The notes under the pieces are model-generated. The model saw only the letters and a list, made by a program, of their open reading frames with translations. It searched no databases and was not told the origin of the DNA. The position numbers and the translations under genes are program-made. Positions 36,401 to 46,493 of a DNA stretch of 64,000 nucleotides are shown here, piece by piece (within the stretch, counting starts at the first letter, position 1; every line of letters begins with the position of its first letter). Origin of the DNA: Gemmatimonadota bacterium (GTDB lineage Bacteria > Latescibacterota > UBA2968 > UBA8231); NCBI GenBank assembly GCA_018672475.1, contig JABHFS010000083.1, forward strand, positions 62,001 to 126,000, read 5' to 3'.

Positions 36401-36609
36401 CGCAATTCCTCCCAGATGCGCCGCAAAGCCCGCAGCGCGACAGCCTATCTCCGCATTTCTACTTCGACGGCAAAACTAACACGATCATCAACGGCATCTA
36501 CAGGAGGTGCCGCCACACCAAAAGCCAAATTATCGACAATTACATAATAAGTTTCCGGGCCTAATTCAACTATTAGCCGCCGCCTGCCAACCTGTCCGCG
36601 TTACCGTTT

Positions 36610-37614
36610 TCATACGAAAAGGCGCACTGGACTCTCGACAAAATCCCGGCGGTCGTCTTCAAGCCCTGTGGGCCATTTTTGACGCAACTCCGCCGTCCAT
36701 ACCGGCTCTTGCCGCAACGGCCCCTCCGCTAGCGAGCAAAACGTCCGCGCGAAAGACACGAGGTTACTCAAGCGCATAAAAAGCGGCAAATCCCGCAGCC
36801 CTTCCTCGCTGAGCGCTTTGGCCTCGCGGTAGCCCGCGACAAAAGTCTGCAAACGCTCGTCCTCGAAGTCTATCAGGGCCACCTTGTCCTCCCAGAGCCC
36901 CCTCAACGCCAGAGCGATATCCGCCGCAAAGGGATAATACGCGCAATCGTCAAAATCCACGATACCGATCTCATCATCTTGCCAAAGCAAATTGTCCATC
37001 TCGAAGTCGAAATGAATAAGTCCGAATTCGTCCGGTGCGCCATCGAACCCGTCGAGTCGCTCTTCGACATAGGCCAATTCGCTCAAGGCACCTTCTTCTT
37101 CGGCCGGGATGAGCCGCCGAATATCCGCCAACTGCTCGGTCCAACTCGGGCGGTCCACATCCAGGTCCAAGCTGGCCACGTGCAGCTTTCCAAGCGCTTT
37201 ACCCCAACGTTTAAAATCCGCTTCGTGCAAATCGTCGAGGTTGCGGTGCGCGCCGGGCAAGCCTGCAAAAAGCACGGCGTGGAACGCGCCTAACGCCGTC
37301 TCAACGCGCTCGACGCGCGCGCCCGACTTGGCCGCGACCGGCCGCGCGACCCGAATGCCCCGTTCCGCCAAATACTCGATAGCGTCCAGTGCAGCCTCTA
37401 TATCGGGAAGATTGCGTTCGCTCTCGTGGCTAAACCGCAGGAAATAATTCTTTTCGGCCACCACCGAAAAAATGAAATTTGCGCTCGAGCGAAAATGCGT
37501 GACATCGGCTTCGGGCCCAAGCCAGCGCGCGGCGATTTCATTGGCTATCGGCGAATAACGGTCCTCGTCGTCCGCCGTGTCAAAAAAGGCCGCCATCAGG
37601 CTTAACTTCATCAT
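36610..37614 (-). CDS. Aminoglycoside phosphotransferase/RdoA-like kinase family protein
   Basis: The 334-residue kinase-like protein has an ATP-binding strand (NYFLRFSHESER), the catalytic loop LIHFDFEMDNLLW (H-x-D-x(4)-N) and the metal-binding GIVDFDDCAYYPF. It resembles the SrkA/RdoA and homoserine-kinase-like branch. The gene overlaps the stop of the CocE hydrolase by 4 nt (ATGA), so the two are translationally coupled. The substrate could be a small alcohol or a protein Ser/Thr residue. It is not a proven resistance gene. Confidence 0.82.
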   Translation of the reverse strand: MMKLSLMAAFFDTADDEDRYSPIANEIAARWLGPEADVTHFRSSANFIFSVVAEKNYFLRFSHESERNLPDIEAALDAIEYLAERGIRVARPVAAKSGARVERVETALGAFHAVLFAGLPGAHRNLDDLHEADFKRWGKALGKLHVASLDLDVDRPSWTEQLADIRRLIPAEEEGALSELAYVEERLDGFDGAPDEFGLIHFDFEMDNLLWQDDEIGIVDFDDCAYYPFAADIALALRGLWEDKVALIDFEDERLQTFVAGYREAKALSEEGLRDLPLFMRLSNLVSFARTFCSLAEGPLRQEPVWTAELRQKWPTGLEDDRRDFVESPVRLFV

Positions 37615-39530
37615 TCGAACTGCATTTCCTTTTTTTGTTTTTTTGTCGGCACGATCGGCAGCACGATATGCGACGCTCGTGCCGCATTGTGGTACACCGT
37701 ATTGTCCGCCCCCACCCGCCGGCGCTCCTTGCCAATGGCATCCCCAGTGTTCGGGTTGACATCGAAACGGGGGAAATTGGAACTGGAGATATCGAGGCGA
37801 ATCCGATGCCCAGCGGCGAAGAGATTACTCGTCGGATAAAGTGTTATTGTCAATGACGCAATCTCGCCTGGCGGCAATAACTCGCCCTTTTCGCGCCCGT
37901 TGCGATAGCGCAACCGGGCGATGCTGTCGTTTAGGTTGAGCGCATAGCCGTGCGGATACCACTCACTCGGTGGGTAGAGATCGATCAACTTGGCGGTGAA
38001 GTCGGTATCCGGCGCCGTCGACGAGACCCATAACTTAACCTCGATCGGCCCGGTGATCTCGACATCCTCTGCAAGCGGTGCCGTCTCGAAAACCAGTACG
38101 TCGGACCGTGAGCCCAGCGGCAGATAGGGCGGCGCGCAGCCGAAAAAATGCGGGGCTTCTACCTGGTCAAAACCGCCCGGTTCCAACAGTTGGCCCATAC
38201 GCGCCCGCCACGGCGCATGCGTCGAATCGGGCACGCCCGGCGGCAAAGGCCCCATCTCGGCGAGCGACGAGACATTACCGCCAATCGAAGGCACCGGCTT
38301 AGCAGGGTCGAAACGATAGACCGTATCGCCGCCGTCGGCTACCGGTTTTCCCGTCGACAGATCCCCGCCTTCGTGCAGATAATATTCCGTATACCGCGCC
38401 CGCGTCAGCGGCCACTCCGCCTCATCGCGCCAATGGCCACCGTGAAAGATCCGTCCATCACTCGTGCGATATCCGCCACCACCGCCCATCACGAAAATGC
38501 GCACCGGCGGCACCGACGATTCGTCGTTGTCGACGCCCTTGAGCGCCCGGTCAAAATAGCGAAGATGCAATTCGCGGAAATTGTCGAGCGCCGCTTCCTC
38601 GCCGAATTCCACATCGCCGGCGAAACTCAGTTCCAGCATATTCGAACCGTGCGTCCACGGCCCCATCAGCATGCGCACCGGTCCCTTTTTCTGCGCCGCG
38701 AGTCCGACGTAATTCTGGCAGGTCGACCGCGTATAAGAGTCATACCAACCGCCGATGATCAAGATCGGCACATCCGGGAACGCGGGCCAGAAAAGTGCCG
38801 GCGCATAACTCGGGTGCTGCCAGTATTCGTCGTAATCAGCCCGGGTCAACAAGTCCAACGCCCATTTCTCGTAGGCGGGAACAAGCTTCAGTTGCGTTTG
38901 CCCTTTGCGGATCGGCATCCGCTGCAACCAATCGGCGAAGCTCGGCGCGCCGAGGTTCAACGCCCCATCGACAGCCGGATCAGCCTTGAGCCGGGTTTGC
39001 GTATTGGCCGCCGAATGCCAAAACGCCCACGCCAAGAAGCGCAACTCCAGCGCCCCGCCCTGCCGTACGGACGCCTCGTGCGCGTCGGCTCCGCTCATAT
39101 TCGGCACCATCGCCGCCAAATTCTTCGGCCCCAACGCCGCCATCGCCGTCTGGGTCCAGCCCGACCAAGACGTCCCCCAAGAACCGACTTTCCCATTGCT
39201 CCAGAGCTGTGCGTCAATCCAAGAGAGTGCGTCGTAGCCATCCTCCGCCTCCGGCACCAGGAAATTGACGTCGCCCTGCGAACGATAGGTCCCCCGGCAA
39301 TCCTGATAAACCGCCACATAACCCCGCCGAGCAAAAAAGCGCCCGTAGCCCCCATTGCGCTCGACATCGCTCTTATCATAGGGCGTGCGGTGAAAAACAG
39401 CAGGGAACTTCCCTTCCACCTTTATCCCATCCCGCGCGGGGAAATACAGATCCGTCGCCAGCCGCACCCCATCCCGCATCTCCACCATAATATCTTTTTC
39501 TATAATTACATCGTAGAGATCATCGAGCAT
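37611..39530 (-). CDS. CocE/NonD family hydrolase (S15-like acyl esterase/peptidase)
   Basis: The product has 639 residues. The alpha/beta hydrolase domain in the first 350 residues has the nucleophile Ser in GTSWSG and a late His in MGPWTHGSN. A C-terminal jelly-roll domain typical of X-Pro dipeptidyl-peptidases and cocaine esterases follows, including the LWVSSTAPDTDFTAKLIDLY segment and YRNGREKGELLPPGE. No signal peptide is seen. Members hydrolyse esters, amides or N-terminal dipeptides. It overlaps the phosphotransferase gene by 4 nt. Confidence 0.88.
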   Translation of the reverse strand: MLDDLYDVIIEKDIMVEMRDGVRLATDLYFPARDGIKVEGKFPAVFHRTPYDKSDVERNGGYGRFFARRGYVAVYQDCRGTYRSQGDVNFLVPEAEDGYDALSWIDAQLWSNGKVGSWGTSWSGWTQTAMAALGPKNLAAMVPNMSGADAHEASVRQGGALELRFLAWAFWHSAANTQTRLKADPAVDGALNLGAPSFADWLQRMPIRKGQTQLKLVPAYEKWALDLLTRADYDEYWQHPSYAPALFWPAFPDVPILIIGGWYDSYTRSTCQNYVGLAAQKKGPVRMLMGPWTHGSNMLELSFAGDVEFGEEAALDNFRELHLRYFDRALKGVDNDESSVPPVRIFVMGGGGGYRTSDGRIFHGGHWRDEAEWPLTRARYTEYYLHEGGDLSTGKPVADGGDTVYRFDPAKPVPSIGGNVSSLAEMGPLPPGVPDSTHAPWRARMGQLLEPGGFDQVEAPHFFGCAPPYLPLGSRSDVLVFETAPLAEDVEITGPIEVKLWVSSTAPDTDFTAKLIDLYPPSEWYPHGYALNLNDSIARLRYRNGREKGELLPPGEIASLTITLYPTSNLFAAGHRIRLDISSSNFPRFDVNPNTGDAIGKERRRVGADNTVYHNAARASHIVLPIVPTKKQKKEMQFE

Positions 39531-39680
39531 TTCATACCACCCTTTTATTTGTGTAGCTGATTACTTTAGCCAAGCAAAATTTATGCTGCGGGCAGAACAT
39601 ATCACAGGAGTAGAATACGCCCAGCATCACCCTCAATCAACTTTCTTGATCAGATTTACCGATTAAATCATGTTCTCCCT

Positions 39681-40405
39681 ATGTGTAAATACACTATAGT
39701 CCTTCTCTTGTTTATCCTCGCCCCACCCTCCTCCGGGCTCAATCGCCGGCGATCTAAACACCCGTAGAAATATTCCGTCCTTATCAAGCGCCTCTGGCGC
39801 CCGGGACCATACCAATAAGCCGTCGACGCCTTCAGGAAGGCCTAGCGCAAAACCGCGGCGGCACCCGTTCTTTCTCTACCGGGCAGGGTATTATTTATGG
39901 ATAGACGGCGAGAAAAAAGCTGGAATCGCCCAAGTCGAACGAGCCATACGACAAGGCGGAGACATACTGCCGATCGGCAGTATATATTTTAGGCTGTGCA
40001 ATATGATCTTAAGTATCGGCGACCCAGTAGACTCGACTCTTGCGGCAGCTCGCACAGCCTTGCCCGACGACGATCGACTGCTCACCCTCGAATATGCCAT
40101 CGACTCCTTCGATTCGGATCCGGCAGTCGCGCAAAGGGCACGGCAAGCCATCGCCAGAGAATTCTAGCGCAATGCGGCGTTGGGCCCGGCAGCGGAGGAA
40201 CGCTACCGAGAAATGACCGGTACCATCTACAGATTTACCGGGCACAGTTTTTATATCCGGCGACAATGGCGACAGGCGACGGACTCCTATGAGATCGCAG
40301 CCAAATTGTCCAGTAGCTCTTTCGCCGGGTGGCGGTTATCGATCCGAACTACCCGCAGGCACAACAGAATCTCTCTATGTTGGCAGAGTTTATCACCGAG
40401 TAAAA
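39681..40405 (+). pseudogene. Decayed secreted TPR-type protein gene
   Basis: ATG 39681 opens a signal-peptide-like frame (MCKYTIVLLLFILAPPSSG) that soon stops. In another frame 39811-40167 encodes coherent sequence (FFLYRAGYYLWIDGEKKAGI, VERAIRQGGDILPIG, RLLTLEYAIDSFDSDPAVAQ) to a TAG after ARQAIAREF at 40165-40167. The same frame then continues with EERYREMTGTIYRFTGHSFY. After one more shift it ends with VIDPNYPQAQQNLSMLAEFI, a typical TPR end, and TAA. At least two frameshifts and two stops are present. The family beyond TPR is unclear. Confidence 0.7.
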
Positions 40406-40571
40406 AACCACCGTAGAATACTATAAACCACCCGTATCGTATTCACTAGTACATGGTCTCATCTGCCCGAGACAGCGCGATACCACAAGCGGAATCGACA
40501 AACCAACGAGGCGTTTAGATTTTAAGTAGGCCGCAACGTCCGTCTCACCCGCTGCAATGGACTGCCAGCAC

Positions 40572-42890
40572 CTACTTCCTCTTCAATCCGGCTTGCCGCA
40601 AGACATCGCCAAAAGCCGTGTCCGGCTTAGACGGTGGAGCGGCCTTCTGCTCGCGCTTCTGCGGCTTTTTTTTCTGAGGCCGCGCCTTCGCACCTTCCTT
40701 CTTTGCGGTATTTTCCCCACCCTCTTTCGCCCGCTCGACCCGCGCCGTCTTTTCCTCCGCGCTCTCTTCGCTGCGCATTGATAGTGCGATACGCTTGCGT
40801 TCGAGGTCGATCTCGACGACCCGCACCTCAATCTGCTCCTGCACCTTGACGATTTCGTTGGGATCCTTGACATAGCGATCGGCGAGTTGGCTGATATGCA
40901 CGAGGCCGTCCTGGTGCACGCCGATATCGACGAAGGCGCCGAAGGCCGTGATATTGGTGACGATGCCCGGCAGTTTCATCCCCTCCCGCAGATCCTCCAT
41001 CTTCTCCACGCCATCGGCAAAAGAAAAGGCGCTGAACTCCTCGCGTGGGTCGCGGCCGGGCTTGCTCAACTCCTCAACGATATCCTGCAAGGTCGGCAGA
41101 CCGACACCTTCACCAGCATAGCGCGGCAAGTCGAGATTGCGGCGCAAATCCTCGCGCTGTATCAAGTCCTCAACACCAACACCCAAGTCACCCGCCATTG
41201 ATGCAACTAGCTTGTAGCGTTCGGGGTGGACCGCGCTGGTATCCAAGGGATTCGCACCGCCGCGAACGCGCAAGAAACCCGCCGCCAGCTCGAAGGCCTT
41301 CGGGCCGAGCCGGTCGACCTTCTTCAGCGCTTCGCGCGAGGTAAATGGACCATTCGCGCGGCGGTGCTCGACGATATTGTGCGCCAATTGCGGCCCCAAG
41401 CCGGACACATAAGAGAGCAATTGCTCGCTGGCGGTATTGACCTCAACACCGACGCTATTAACGCAGGACGCCACCACGTCGTCGAGGCTGCGTTTGAGCG
41501 CAGGTTGTTCGACATCGTGCTGGTACTGGCCGACGCCGATCGACTTAGCGTCGATCTTAACCAACTCGGCCAAGGGGTCCATCAAGCGCCGGCCGATCGA
41601 CACCGAGCCACGCACCGTCAGATCGTAATCAGAAAATTCTGCGCGCGCCACTTCCGACGCCGAATAGATCGACGCCCCGCTTTCGTTGACCATCACGATC
41701 CGTATCGACGCCGACAGGCCAATACTGCGTATAAAGGTCTCCGTCTCACGGCCGCCAGTGCCATTGCCAATAGCAATCGCCTCAATCGCATATTTGGCAC
41801 AAAATGCCTTGAGCTTTTTTTCTGCTTCGGCCTGATGGCGATCCGGATACACCACGTCGTCGTGCAGCAGATTACCCTGGGCGTCGAGACATACGAGTTT
41901 GCAGCCGGTGCGAAAACCCGGATCCAGCGCCAGCACGCTCTTCTGGCCGAGCGGCGGCGCCAACAACAATTGCCGCAGATTCTCGGAAAATACGCGAATG
42001 GCCTCTTGGTCAGCTTGCACCTTGCTCTCGACGCGCATCTCGGTTTCCATCGACAGCGAAAGCATGCGTTTATAGGCGTCGTGCGCCGCCTGTCGCACCT
42101 GTTCGCCGCAGGCGTTCTCTGCCTTGACGGCGAGACGGTCGAGCACCGCCAAACATTGATCTTCCGGGCCAATGACCCGCATGCTCAAACATCCCTCCTT
42201 TTCGCCCCGCCGTATTGCTAACACGCGATGCGACGGCGCCTTAGCCAAGGGCTCTTCCCATTCGAAATAATCGCGATATTTGTTGCCCTCCTGCTCTTTA
42301 CCCGCAATTACCCGGCTGCGCAAAATACTGTAATTTCCGTAAAGGTCGCGTATCGCAGCACGAGCTTCCGGGTTTTCGTTGATCCACTCGGCGATAATAT
42401 CGCGCGCACCAGCCAAGGCCGTATCGCCGTCCGCCACATCGCACTCGGCATCGATATAGGCTTCGGCGGCGGCGAGCGGGTCGCTGTCGTCGGCTTGCAC
42501 AAAAACCAGTTCGGCCAATGGCTCCAACCCCTTCTCGCGGGCGATCATCGCCCGGGTCCGCCTTTTCGGCCGATAGGGTAAATAAATATCTTCAAGCGCA
42601 CTCAAGGTTTTCGCCGCCATAACCTTATCGCGCAACTCATCGGAAAGCACCTGTTGCTCTTCTAAGGATTTTAGAATGGTTTCGCGGCGCCCATCCAGCT
42701 CGCGCAATTGCTGCAGGCGATCGCGTATATCGGTGATCGCCACCTCGTCCAGAAGCCCCGTGGCCTCCTTGCGGTAGCGGGCGATAAAAGGCACTGTTCC
42801 ACCGGCATCGATAAGCTCGATCGTGGCGACTACTTGCTCGGCCCGCAATCCGAGTTCGGCAGCAATCTGGGCAACGTGTTGCTCGTGCAT
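40572..42890 (-). CDS. tex: Tex-family S1 RNA-binding transcription accessory protein
   Basis: The 772-residue product has the full Tex architecture: an N-terminal helical region with TVPFIARYRKEATGLLDE (residues 32-49), a YqgF/RNase H-like domain including VLALDPGFRTGCK, helix-hairpin-helix modules (LGPQLAHNIVEHR) and an S1 domain near residues 640-710 (PGIVTNITAFGAFVDIGVHQ). A Lys/Glu-rich tail of about 60 residues follows. Tex binds nucleic acid and affects transcription elongation and stress tolerance. It is a single gene with AAGGA upstream of the ATG. Confidence 0.95.
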   Translation of the reverse strand: MHEQHVAQIAAELGLRAEQVVATIELIDAGGTVPFIARYRKEATGLLDEVAITDIRDRLQQLRELDGRRETILKSLEEQQVLSDELRDKVMAAKTLSALEDIYLPYRPKRRTRAMIAREKGLEPLAELVFVQADDSDPLAAAEAYIDAECDVADGDTALAGARDIIAEWINENPEARAAIRDLYGNYSILRSRVIAGKEQEGNKYRDYFEWEEPLAKAPSHRVLAIRRGEKEGCLSMRVIGPEDQCLAVLDRLAVKAENACGEQVRQAAHDAYKRMLSLSMETEMRVESKVQADQEAIRVFSENLRQLLLAPPLGQKSVLALDPGFRTGCKLVCLDAQGNLLHDDVVYPDRHQAEAEKKLKAFCAKYAIEAIAIGNGTGGRETETFIRSIGLSASIRIVMVNESGASIYSASEVARAEFSDYDLTVRGSVSIGRRLMDPLAELVKIDAKSIGVGQYQHDVEQPALKRSLDDVVASCVNSVGVEVNTASEQLLSYVSGLGPQLAHNIVEHRRANGPFTSREALKKVDRLGPKAFELAAGFLRVRGGANPLDTSAVHPERYKLVASMAGDLGVGVEDLIQREDLRRNLDLPRYAGEGVGLPTLQDIVEELSKPGRDPREEFSAFSFADGVEKMEDLREGMKLPGIVTNITAFGAFVDIGVHQDGLVHISQLADRYVKDPNEIVKVQEQIEVRVVEIDLERKRIALSMRSEESAEEKTARVERAKEGGENTAKKEGAKARPQKKKPQKREQKAAPPSKPDTAFGDVLRQAGLKRK

Positions 42891-43160
42891 CAGGTATCCT
42901 TCAGTGGTATAATTTTATTGGGTGTCAATCGATGAAACTCTGGGGGAGGCCAGAAAAAATAAGGCCTAAGCGCAAAAAGAAAAGGGGCGCCGCCGGCAAT
43001 CGCCGTGCCATATATTACAGCCTTATGTGCGACAAATAGTTAGCGGCGACGGACGATCTGCTCCATATTAGGCAAGCGACCTCTAACATCGCTAAACACC
43101 TGTTGAACTTGGTCTGGACGCATACCGAACTCACTAAAAAAAAACAAGGAATACACCCCG

Positions 43161-44006
43161 ATGCCCAATCGCAAAAAAGTAGTGCTCACCGGCGCCTCCG
43201 GCACGATCGCCGGGCTCGTACTGCCGGCGTTGCGCGCACAATACGACCTCACCCTGCTCGACGTGCGCAACACCGACCGCCAGGGCAATGAAATACCCGA
43301 CATCCACATCGCCGATCTCACCGATGACAATCGCGACGCCTACCGCCACCACTTCCAAAGCGCCGACGCCATCGTGCACATGGCCTTCGTCGGCAGCCCC
43401 AACCCCAAACAGGGTTTCGCGCCCGAATTGGCCAATGTCGCCATGGCCTACAATATTTACCAAACGGCCTTAGAAGAAAGCGTCAGCCGCGTCGTCGTCG
43501 CCAGTTCGAACCACGCCGCCGATTATTACGAGCCATTGATACTCGCCAGGAAACGCGACACCGTCGACCCCGAAGAACGCGCTCTTTCCGACAATTATTA
43601 CGGATGGGCCAAAGAAAGCTACGAGCATCTCGGCTTTGTCTTCGCCGTCGGCAGAGTCAACGGTCGCCCACTCGAAAACATCCAAGTGCGCATCGGCGGC
43701 CCCCGCGAAACCGATGTTGACCGCTGCGCGCCTGGTGACCTGACCTGCGTGCGTCGTGCACTCGGCGCCTATATCAGCCAGCGCGACCTCAGCCAGCTCA
43801 TTATAAAAAGCATCGAAACCGCCGACATCCGCGACAAAGAAGGCGTGCCCTTCCAGATTTTCTACGGTATTTCCGGCAACGACCACGCCTTCTGGAGCCT
43901 GGTCAACGCCCGCAAGGTCCTCGGCTACGCCCCCGAGGACAATAGCGCCGTCCGTTTTTCGGCCCAGGTCGCCCAACACATGCAAAAAGCACAGGAAGAC
44001 GCCTGA
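43161..44006 (+). CDS. NAD-dependent epimerase/uronate dehydrogenase-like protein
   Basis: The 281-residue product is an extended SDR. The N-terminal nucleotide motif TGASGTIAG, the AIVHMAF strand, the Ser in VVASSNHAADYY and the catalytic Tyr-x(3)-Lys in YYGWAKESYE are all present. The length and the DVRNTD/IADLTD pattern suggest uronate dehydrogenase, which oxidises galacturonate or glucuronate to a lactone. That fits a cell feeding on acidic polysaccharides. AAGGA lies about 9 nt before the ATG. Confidence 0.83.
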   Translation: MPNRKKVVLTGASGTIAGLVLPALRAQYDLTLLDVRNTDRQGNEIPDIHIADLTDDNRDAYRHHFQSADAIVHMAFVGSPNPKQGFAPELANVAMAYNIYQTALEESVSRVVVASSNHAADYYEPLILARKRDTVDPEERALSDNYYGWAKESYEHLGFVFAVGRVNGRPLENIQVRIGGPRETDVDRCAPGDLTCVRRALGAYISQRDLSQLIIKSIETADIRDKEGVPFQIFYGISGNDHAFWSLVNARKVLGYAPEDNSAVRFSAQVAQHMQKAQEDA

Positions 44007-44009
44007 TCA

Positions 44010-44367
44010 AAGAAGTCGTCATCGTCGGCCCCGGCCGGGCTCGGCGGCATCTACGCCGCTCTACTCGGAGACCAGAAACAATGTCCTATAACGGTCGTCG
44101 GCCTGACCAAGACCGCCGCGCTCGAATTCGCGCAGCAGAATATCCGCGTCAACGCCGTCTGCCCAGGCGTCTTCCGTACCCCAGGGGTCGAAAAGGTCAT
44201 CGCAGAATTGCCAGCGCGCGAGGAGCTCCACCTCTCGGCCCAGCCCATCGGGCGCTTGGGGCGGCCCCGAAGAATTGGCCGAAGCAGTGGTCTGGCTGTG
44301 TTCCGACGCGGCTCCTTTTGTTCCGGGCACGCCTTTCCGGTCGACGGGGGTTTATGTCGCAGGATAG
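44010..44367 (+). pseudogene. Truncated, frameshifted short-chain dehydrogenase
   Basis: One frame reads SSAPAGLGGIYAALLGDQ and VVGLTKTAALEFAQQ, then NIRVNAVCPGVFRTPGVEKV and LSAQPIGRLG, which is the C-terminal half of a classical SDR. After a frameshift near 44260 the matching end appears in another frame (PEELAEAVVWLCSDAAPFVP), with TAG at 44365-44367. The cofactor-binding half and the catalytic Tyr-x(3)-Lys region are missing, and the AY-x-ASKH stretch expected before VVGLTK is corrupted. Confidence 0.85.
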
Positions 44368-44432
44368 GGCCTCTGACCAATCTCCCTGCATGTAAAGGCG
44401 CGATCTCGATCTGGACTTTTTTTAGGCGGTGC

Positions 44433-45278
44433 CTAAATCACCGTCGACCAGCGCACCCTACCCAACTCGCGCTCCCGTTCCTGAGCCCAGATCGGGTCCA
44501 ACTCGAACTCCCGCCCTAACCACAGCACCCGCCGCTGCTCGTCTGTCAACTCGGCAAGCAATTCGTCCGTCAGATAATCGTCAAAGCGAAAGCGGTGGTT
44601 CAGACTCTCCGGTTCGCGGAAAAGCCAGTGGTGCATCAGCCGCCCAATCGACGCGTCGTTTTTCCAGGTCGCGTGGAAAATCTGCGAGCTGCGCACCAGC
44701 AAGTCATTTGGCCCCAGTTCCAACGACACTTCCCCGTCCAACTCGACATCCGCCGGCCCTTCCATCGTCGCCGGCTCCTCGTCACCGCGCGCCCGTCGTC
44801 TTTTTTCAACCTCGGCGACCAAAGCCTCCGGGCCCTCGTCCTGGCTGCGCGGAATCACCCGCAGGCAACCGCTCGCGCGATCTGCGCCGGAGAAGTAGTG
44901 CATAAACTCCGGCGTGGCAAAACCCGAATCCCGGTGCCACAAAAAACCGCGGCCCGGCGCCAGTTCGTTGATACCACCATTGCGATAATAAATATCCTCG
45001 GCGCCAATGATCTGCCGTGCGATCTCGACGACCTCCGCGTGCAACTCGATTTTAAGAAAAGGCAACGAATGGTCGAGTGCGCTCCAATACGAGCCTTCGA
45101 TCTGCGGCTCTAAGCGAAAGTGGTTCTTGCGCGTATCGCCGGTATTGTCCTCCGGATCGACCGACACCTGCTCGACCGCGCGCAGACAATCCTCTGTAAG
45201 CTGCACCGAAAAAGGACACGGCACGACGACATAGCCGCGTTCTCGATATTCCGCGAGTTGTTGCGCGTCAAGTAGCAT
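44433..45278 (-). CDS. Phytanoyl-CoA dioxygenase family protein
   Basis: I start at ATG 45278 (281 residues, MLLDAQQLAEY), which has GGGGGG just upstream and clears the preceding gene; longer starts run into that gene. The HxD iron site is in FLWHRDSGF and the distal His in SSQIFHATWKND, followed by an Arg in SIGRLMHHW. It follows the PQQ-type sugar dehydrogenase gene by 7 bp, so the two oxidative enzymes are probably co-expressed. It is only distantly similar to the gene at 7494-8252. Confidence 0.85.
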   Translation of the reverse strand: MLLDAQQLAEYRERGYVVVPCPFSVQLTEDCLRAVEQVSVDPEDNTGDTRKNHFRLEPQIEGSYWSALDHSLPFLKIELHAEVVEIARQIIGAEDIYYRNGGINELAPGRGFLWHRDSGFATPEFMHYFSGADRASGCLRVIPRSQDEGPEALVAEVEKRRRARGDEEPATMEGPADVELDGEVSLELGPNDLLVRSSQIFHATWKNDASIGRLMHHWLFREPESLNHRFRFDDYLTDELLAELTDEQRRVLWLGREFELDPIWAQERERELGRVRWSTVI

Positions 45279-45285
45279 AGCCCCC

Positions 45286-46416
45286 CTATTTCTCCGGCAC
45301 CAATCGCAAAATTCGCCCCGGCTCTTCAACCGCCAAATAGACCGCGCCATCCGGCCCGGTCTGCACATCGCGCACCCGCGATTCTCCTTCGTAAACGATT
45401 TCCTCGTGTACCACCTCGACCCCCTCCATCCGCACTCTGTGCAATCGATTAAACTTCAGCGAGGTTACCAACAAGTCATGCTGCCACTTGCCGAAACCTT
45501 CCCCCGTATAAAAGTCGATACCGCATACCGCAATCGACGGCAGCCAATAGGTCTGCGGCTGCTCCATGCCCTCGGCCTCGGTCTTATCGGTAATCGGCGA
45601 ACCGTCGTAGTTGATGCCATAGGTAATCACCGGCCAACCGTAATTGAGCCCCTTGCGCACATGGTTCAGCTCGTCGCCGCCCTTCGGCCCGTGTTCGGCC
45701 CCCCACAACTGCCCGGTGCCCGGGTGCAATGCCAAGCCCTGCGGGTTGCGGTGGCCATAGGACCAGATCGACTCGATCGCGTCCTTGTGCCCGACGAAAG
45801 GATTGTCCTCGGGCACGCGGCCGTCGTCGTGCAAGCGATGCACTTTACCATTAGGCAATTCCACATGCTGGGCTAGGCTCCGTTGGCCGCGGTCACCAAT
45901 CGCAAAATACAAATAGCCTTCCCGGTCGAAGGCGATGCGCGCCCCATAGTGGTGCGAGTGCGGTGAATAGAACCGTTCAGGCACGCGATAAATCACTTCA
46001 ACCGAGACCAAACGCTTGCCGCGCAGCTTGCCACGCGCGATCGCCGTATAGCCCAAGGTGCCGCCGATCGGCCCTCGCAACGGGTCGGAAAAACTCAAGT
46101 AAATCCAGCCATTCTGCGCATATTGCGGATGTAGGGCTACGTCCATCAACCCCCCTTGTCCCTCCGCCCGTACCTCGGGCACCCCTTCGATCGGCGCCGA
46201 CACCCTGCCGTCCTTGCCGACGACGCGCAACACCCCTTCGCGCTCGGTGACCAGCAACCGTCCATCTGGTAAAAAGGCCATACCCCACGGCACGCCAAAA
46301 CCCTCGGCGAAGGTTTCGACGCGGAAATCGTGTTCCTGCGATTCGACTATTTCCTGGGCGCCCGCGCACTCTGCCATAACAAACGCACATAACACCACCG
46401 ACAAACCATATCTCAT
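45286..46416 (-). CDS. PQQ-dependent aldose/sorbosone dehydrogenase-like protein, periplasmic
   Basis: The product has 376 residues with a signal peptide ending near residue 20 (CAGAQ). The six-bladed propeller of the soluble glucose dehydrogenase/YliI family is shown by GVPWGMAFLPDGRLLVTERE, GLMDVALHPQYAQNGWIYLS, SHHYGARIAFDREGYLYFAIGDRG-like blocks (SHHYGARIAFDREG), YGHRNPQGLALHPGTG and EHGPKGGDELNHV. It probably oxidises sugars in the periplasm with PQQ. No PQQ synthesis genes are seen here. Confidence 0.9.
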   Translation of the reverse strand: MRYGLSVVLCAFVMAECAGAQEIVESQEHDFRVETFAEGFGVPWGMAFLPDGRLLVTEREGVLRVVGKDGRVSAPIEGVPEVRAEGQGGLMDVALHPQYAQNGWIYLSFSDPLRGPIGGTLGYTAIARGKLRGKRLVSVEVIYRVPERFYSPHSHHYGARIAFDREGYLYFAIGDRGQRSLAQHVELPNGKVHRLHDDGRVPEDNPFVGHKDAIESIWSYGHRNPQGLALHPGTGQLWGAEHGPKGGDELNHVRKGLNYGWPVITYGINYDGSPITDKTEAEGMEQPQTYWLPSIAVCGIDFYTGEGFGKWQHDLLVTSLKFNRLHRVRMEGVEVVHEEIVYEGESRVRDVQTGPDGAVYLAVEEPGRILRLVPEK

Positions 46417-46493
46417 GTATAGCTTCTTTCTACTATTAGGTTTCGTTACACCCCGCCGCCTACAATAGGCGAGTCAGTTCTACCGCAACGAAA

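Noticed and set aside
38148-39560. 470-codon plus-strand ORF opposite the CocE hydrolase gene
   Set aside because: It is a shadow of the minus-strand CocE frame; its translation is Arg/Pro/His-rich with no family, while the minus strand has clear hydrolase motifs.
41226-42221. 331-codon plus-strand ORF opposite tex
   Set aside because: Tex motifs on the minus strand are unambiguous, and the plus-strand translation is low in hydrophobic periodicity and matches nothing known.
43040-43123. 27-residue minus-strand ORF (MRPDQVQQVFSDVRGRLPNM...)
   Set aside because: It looks protein-like but has no Shine-Dalgarno, no family and too little length to support a gene.
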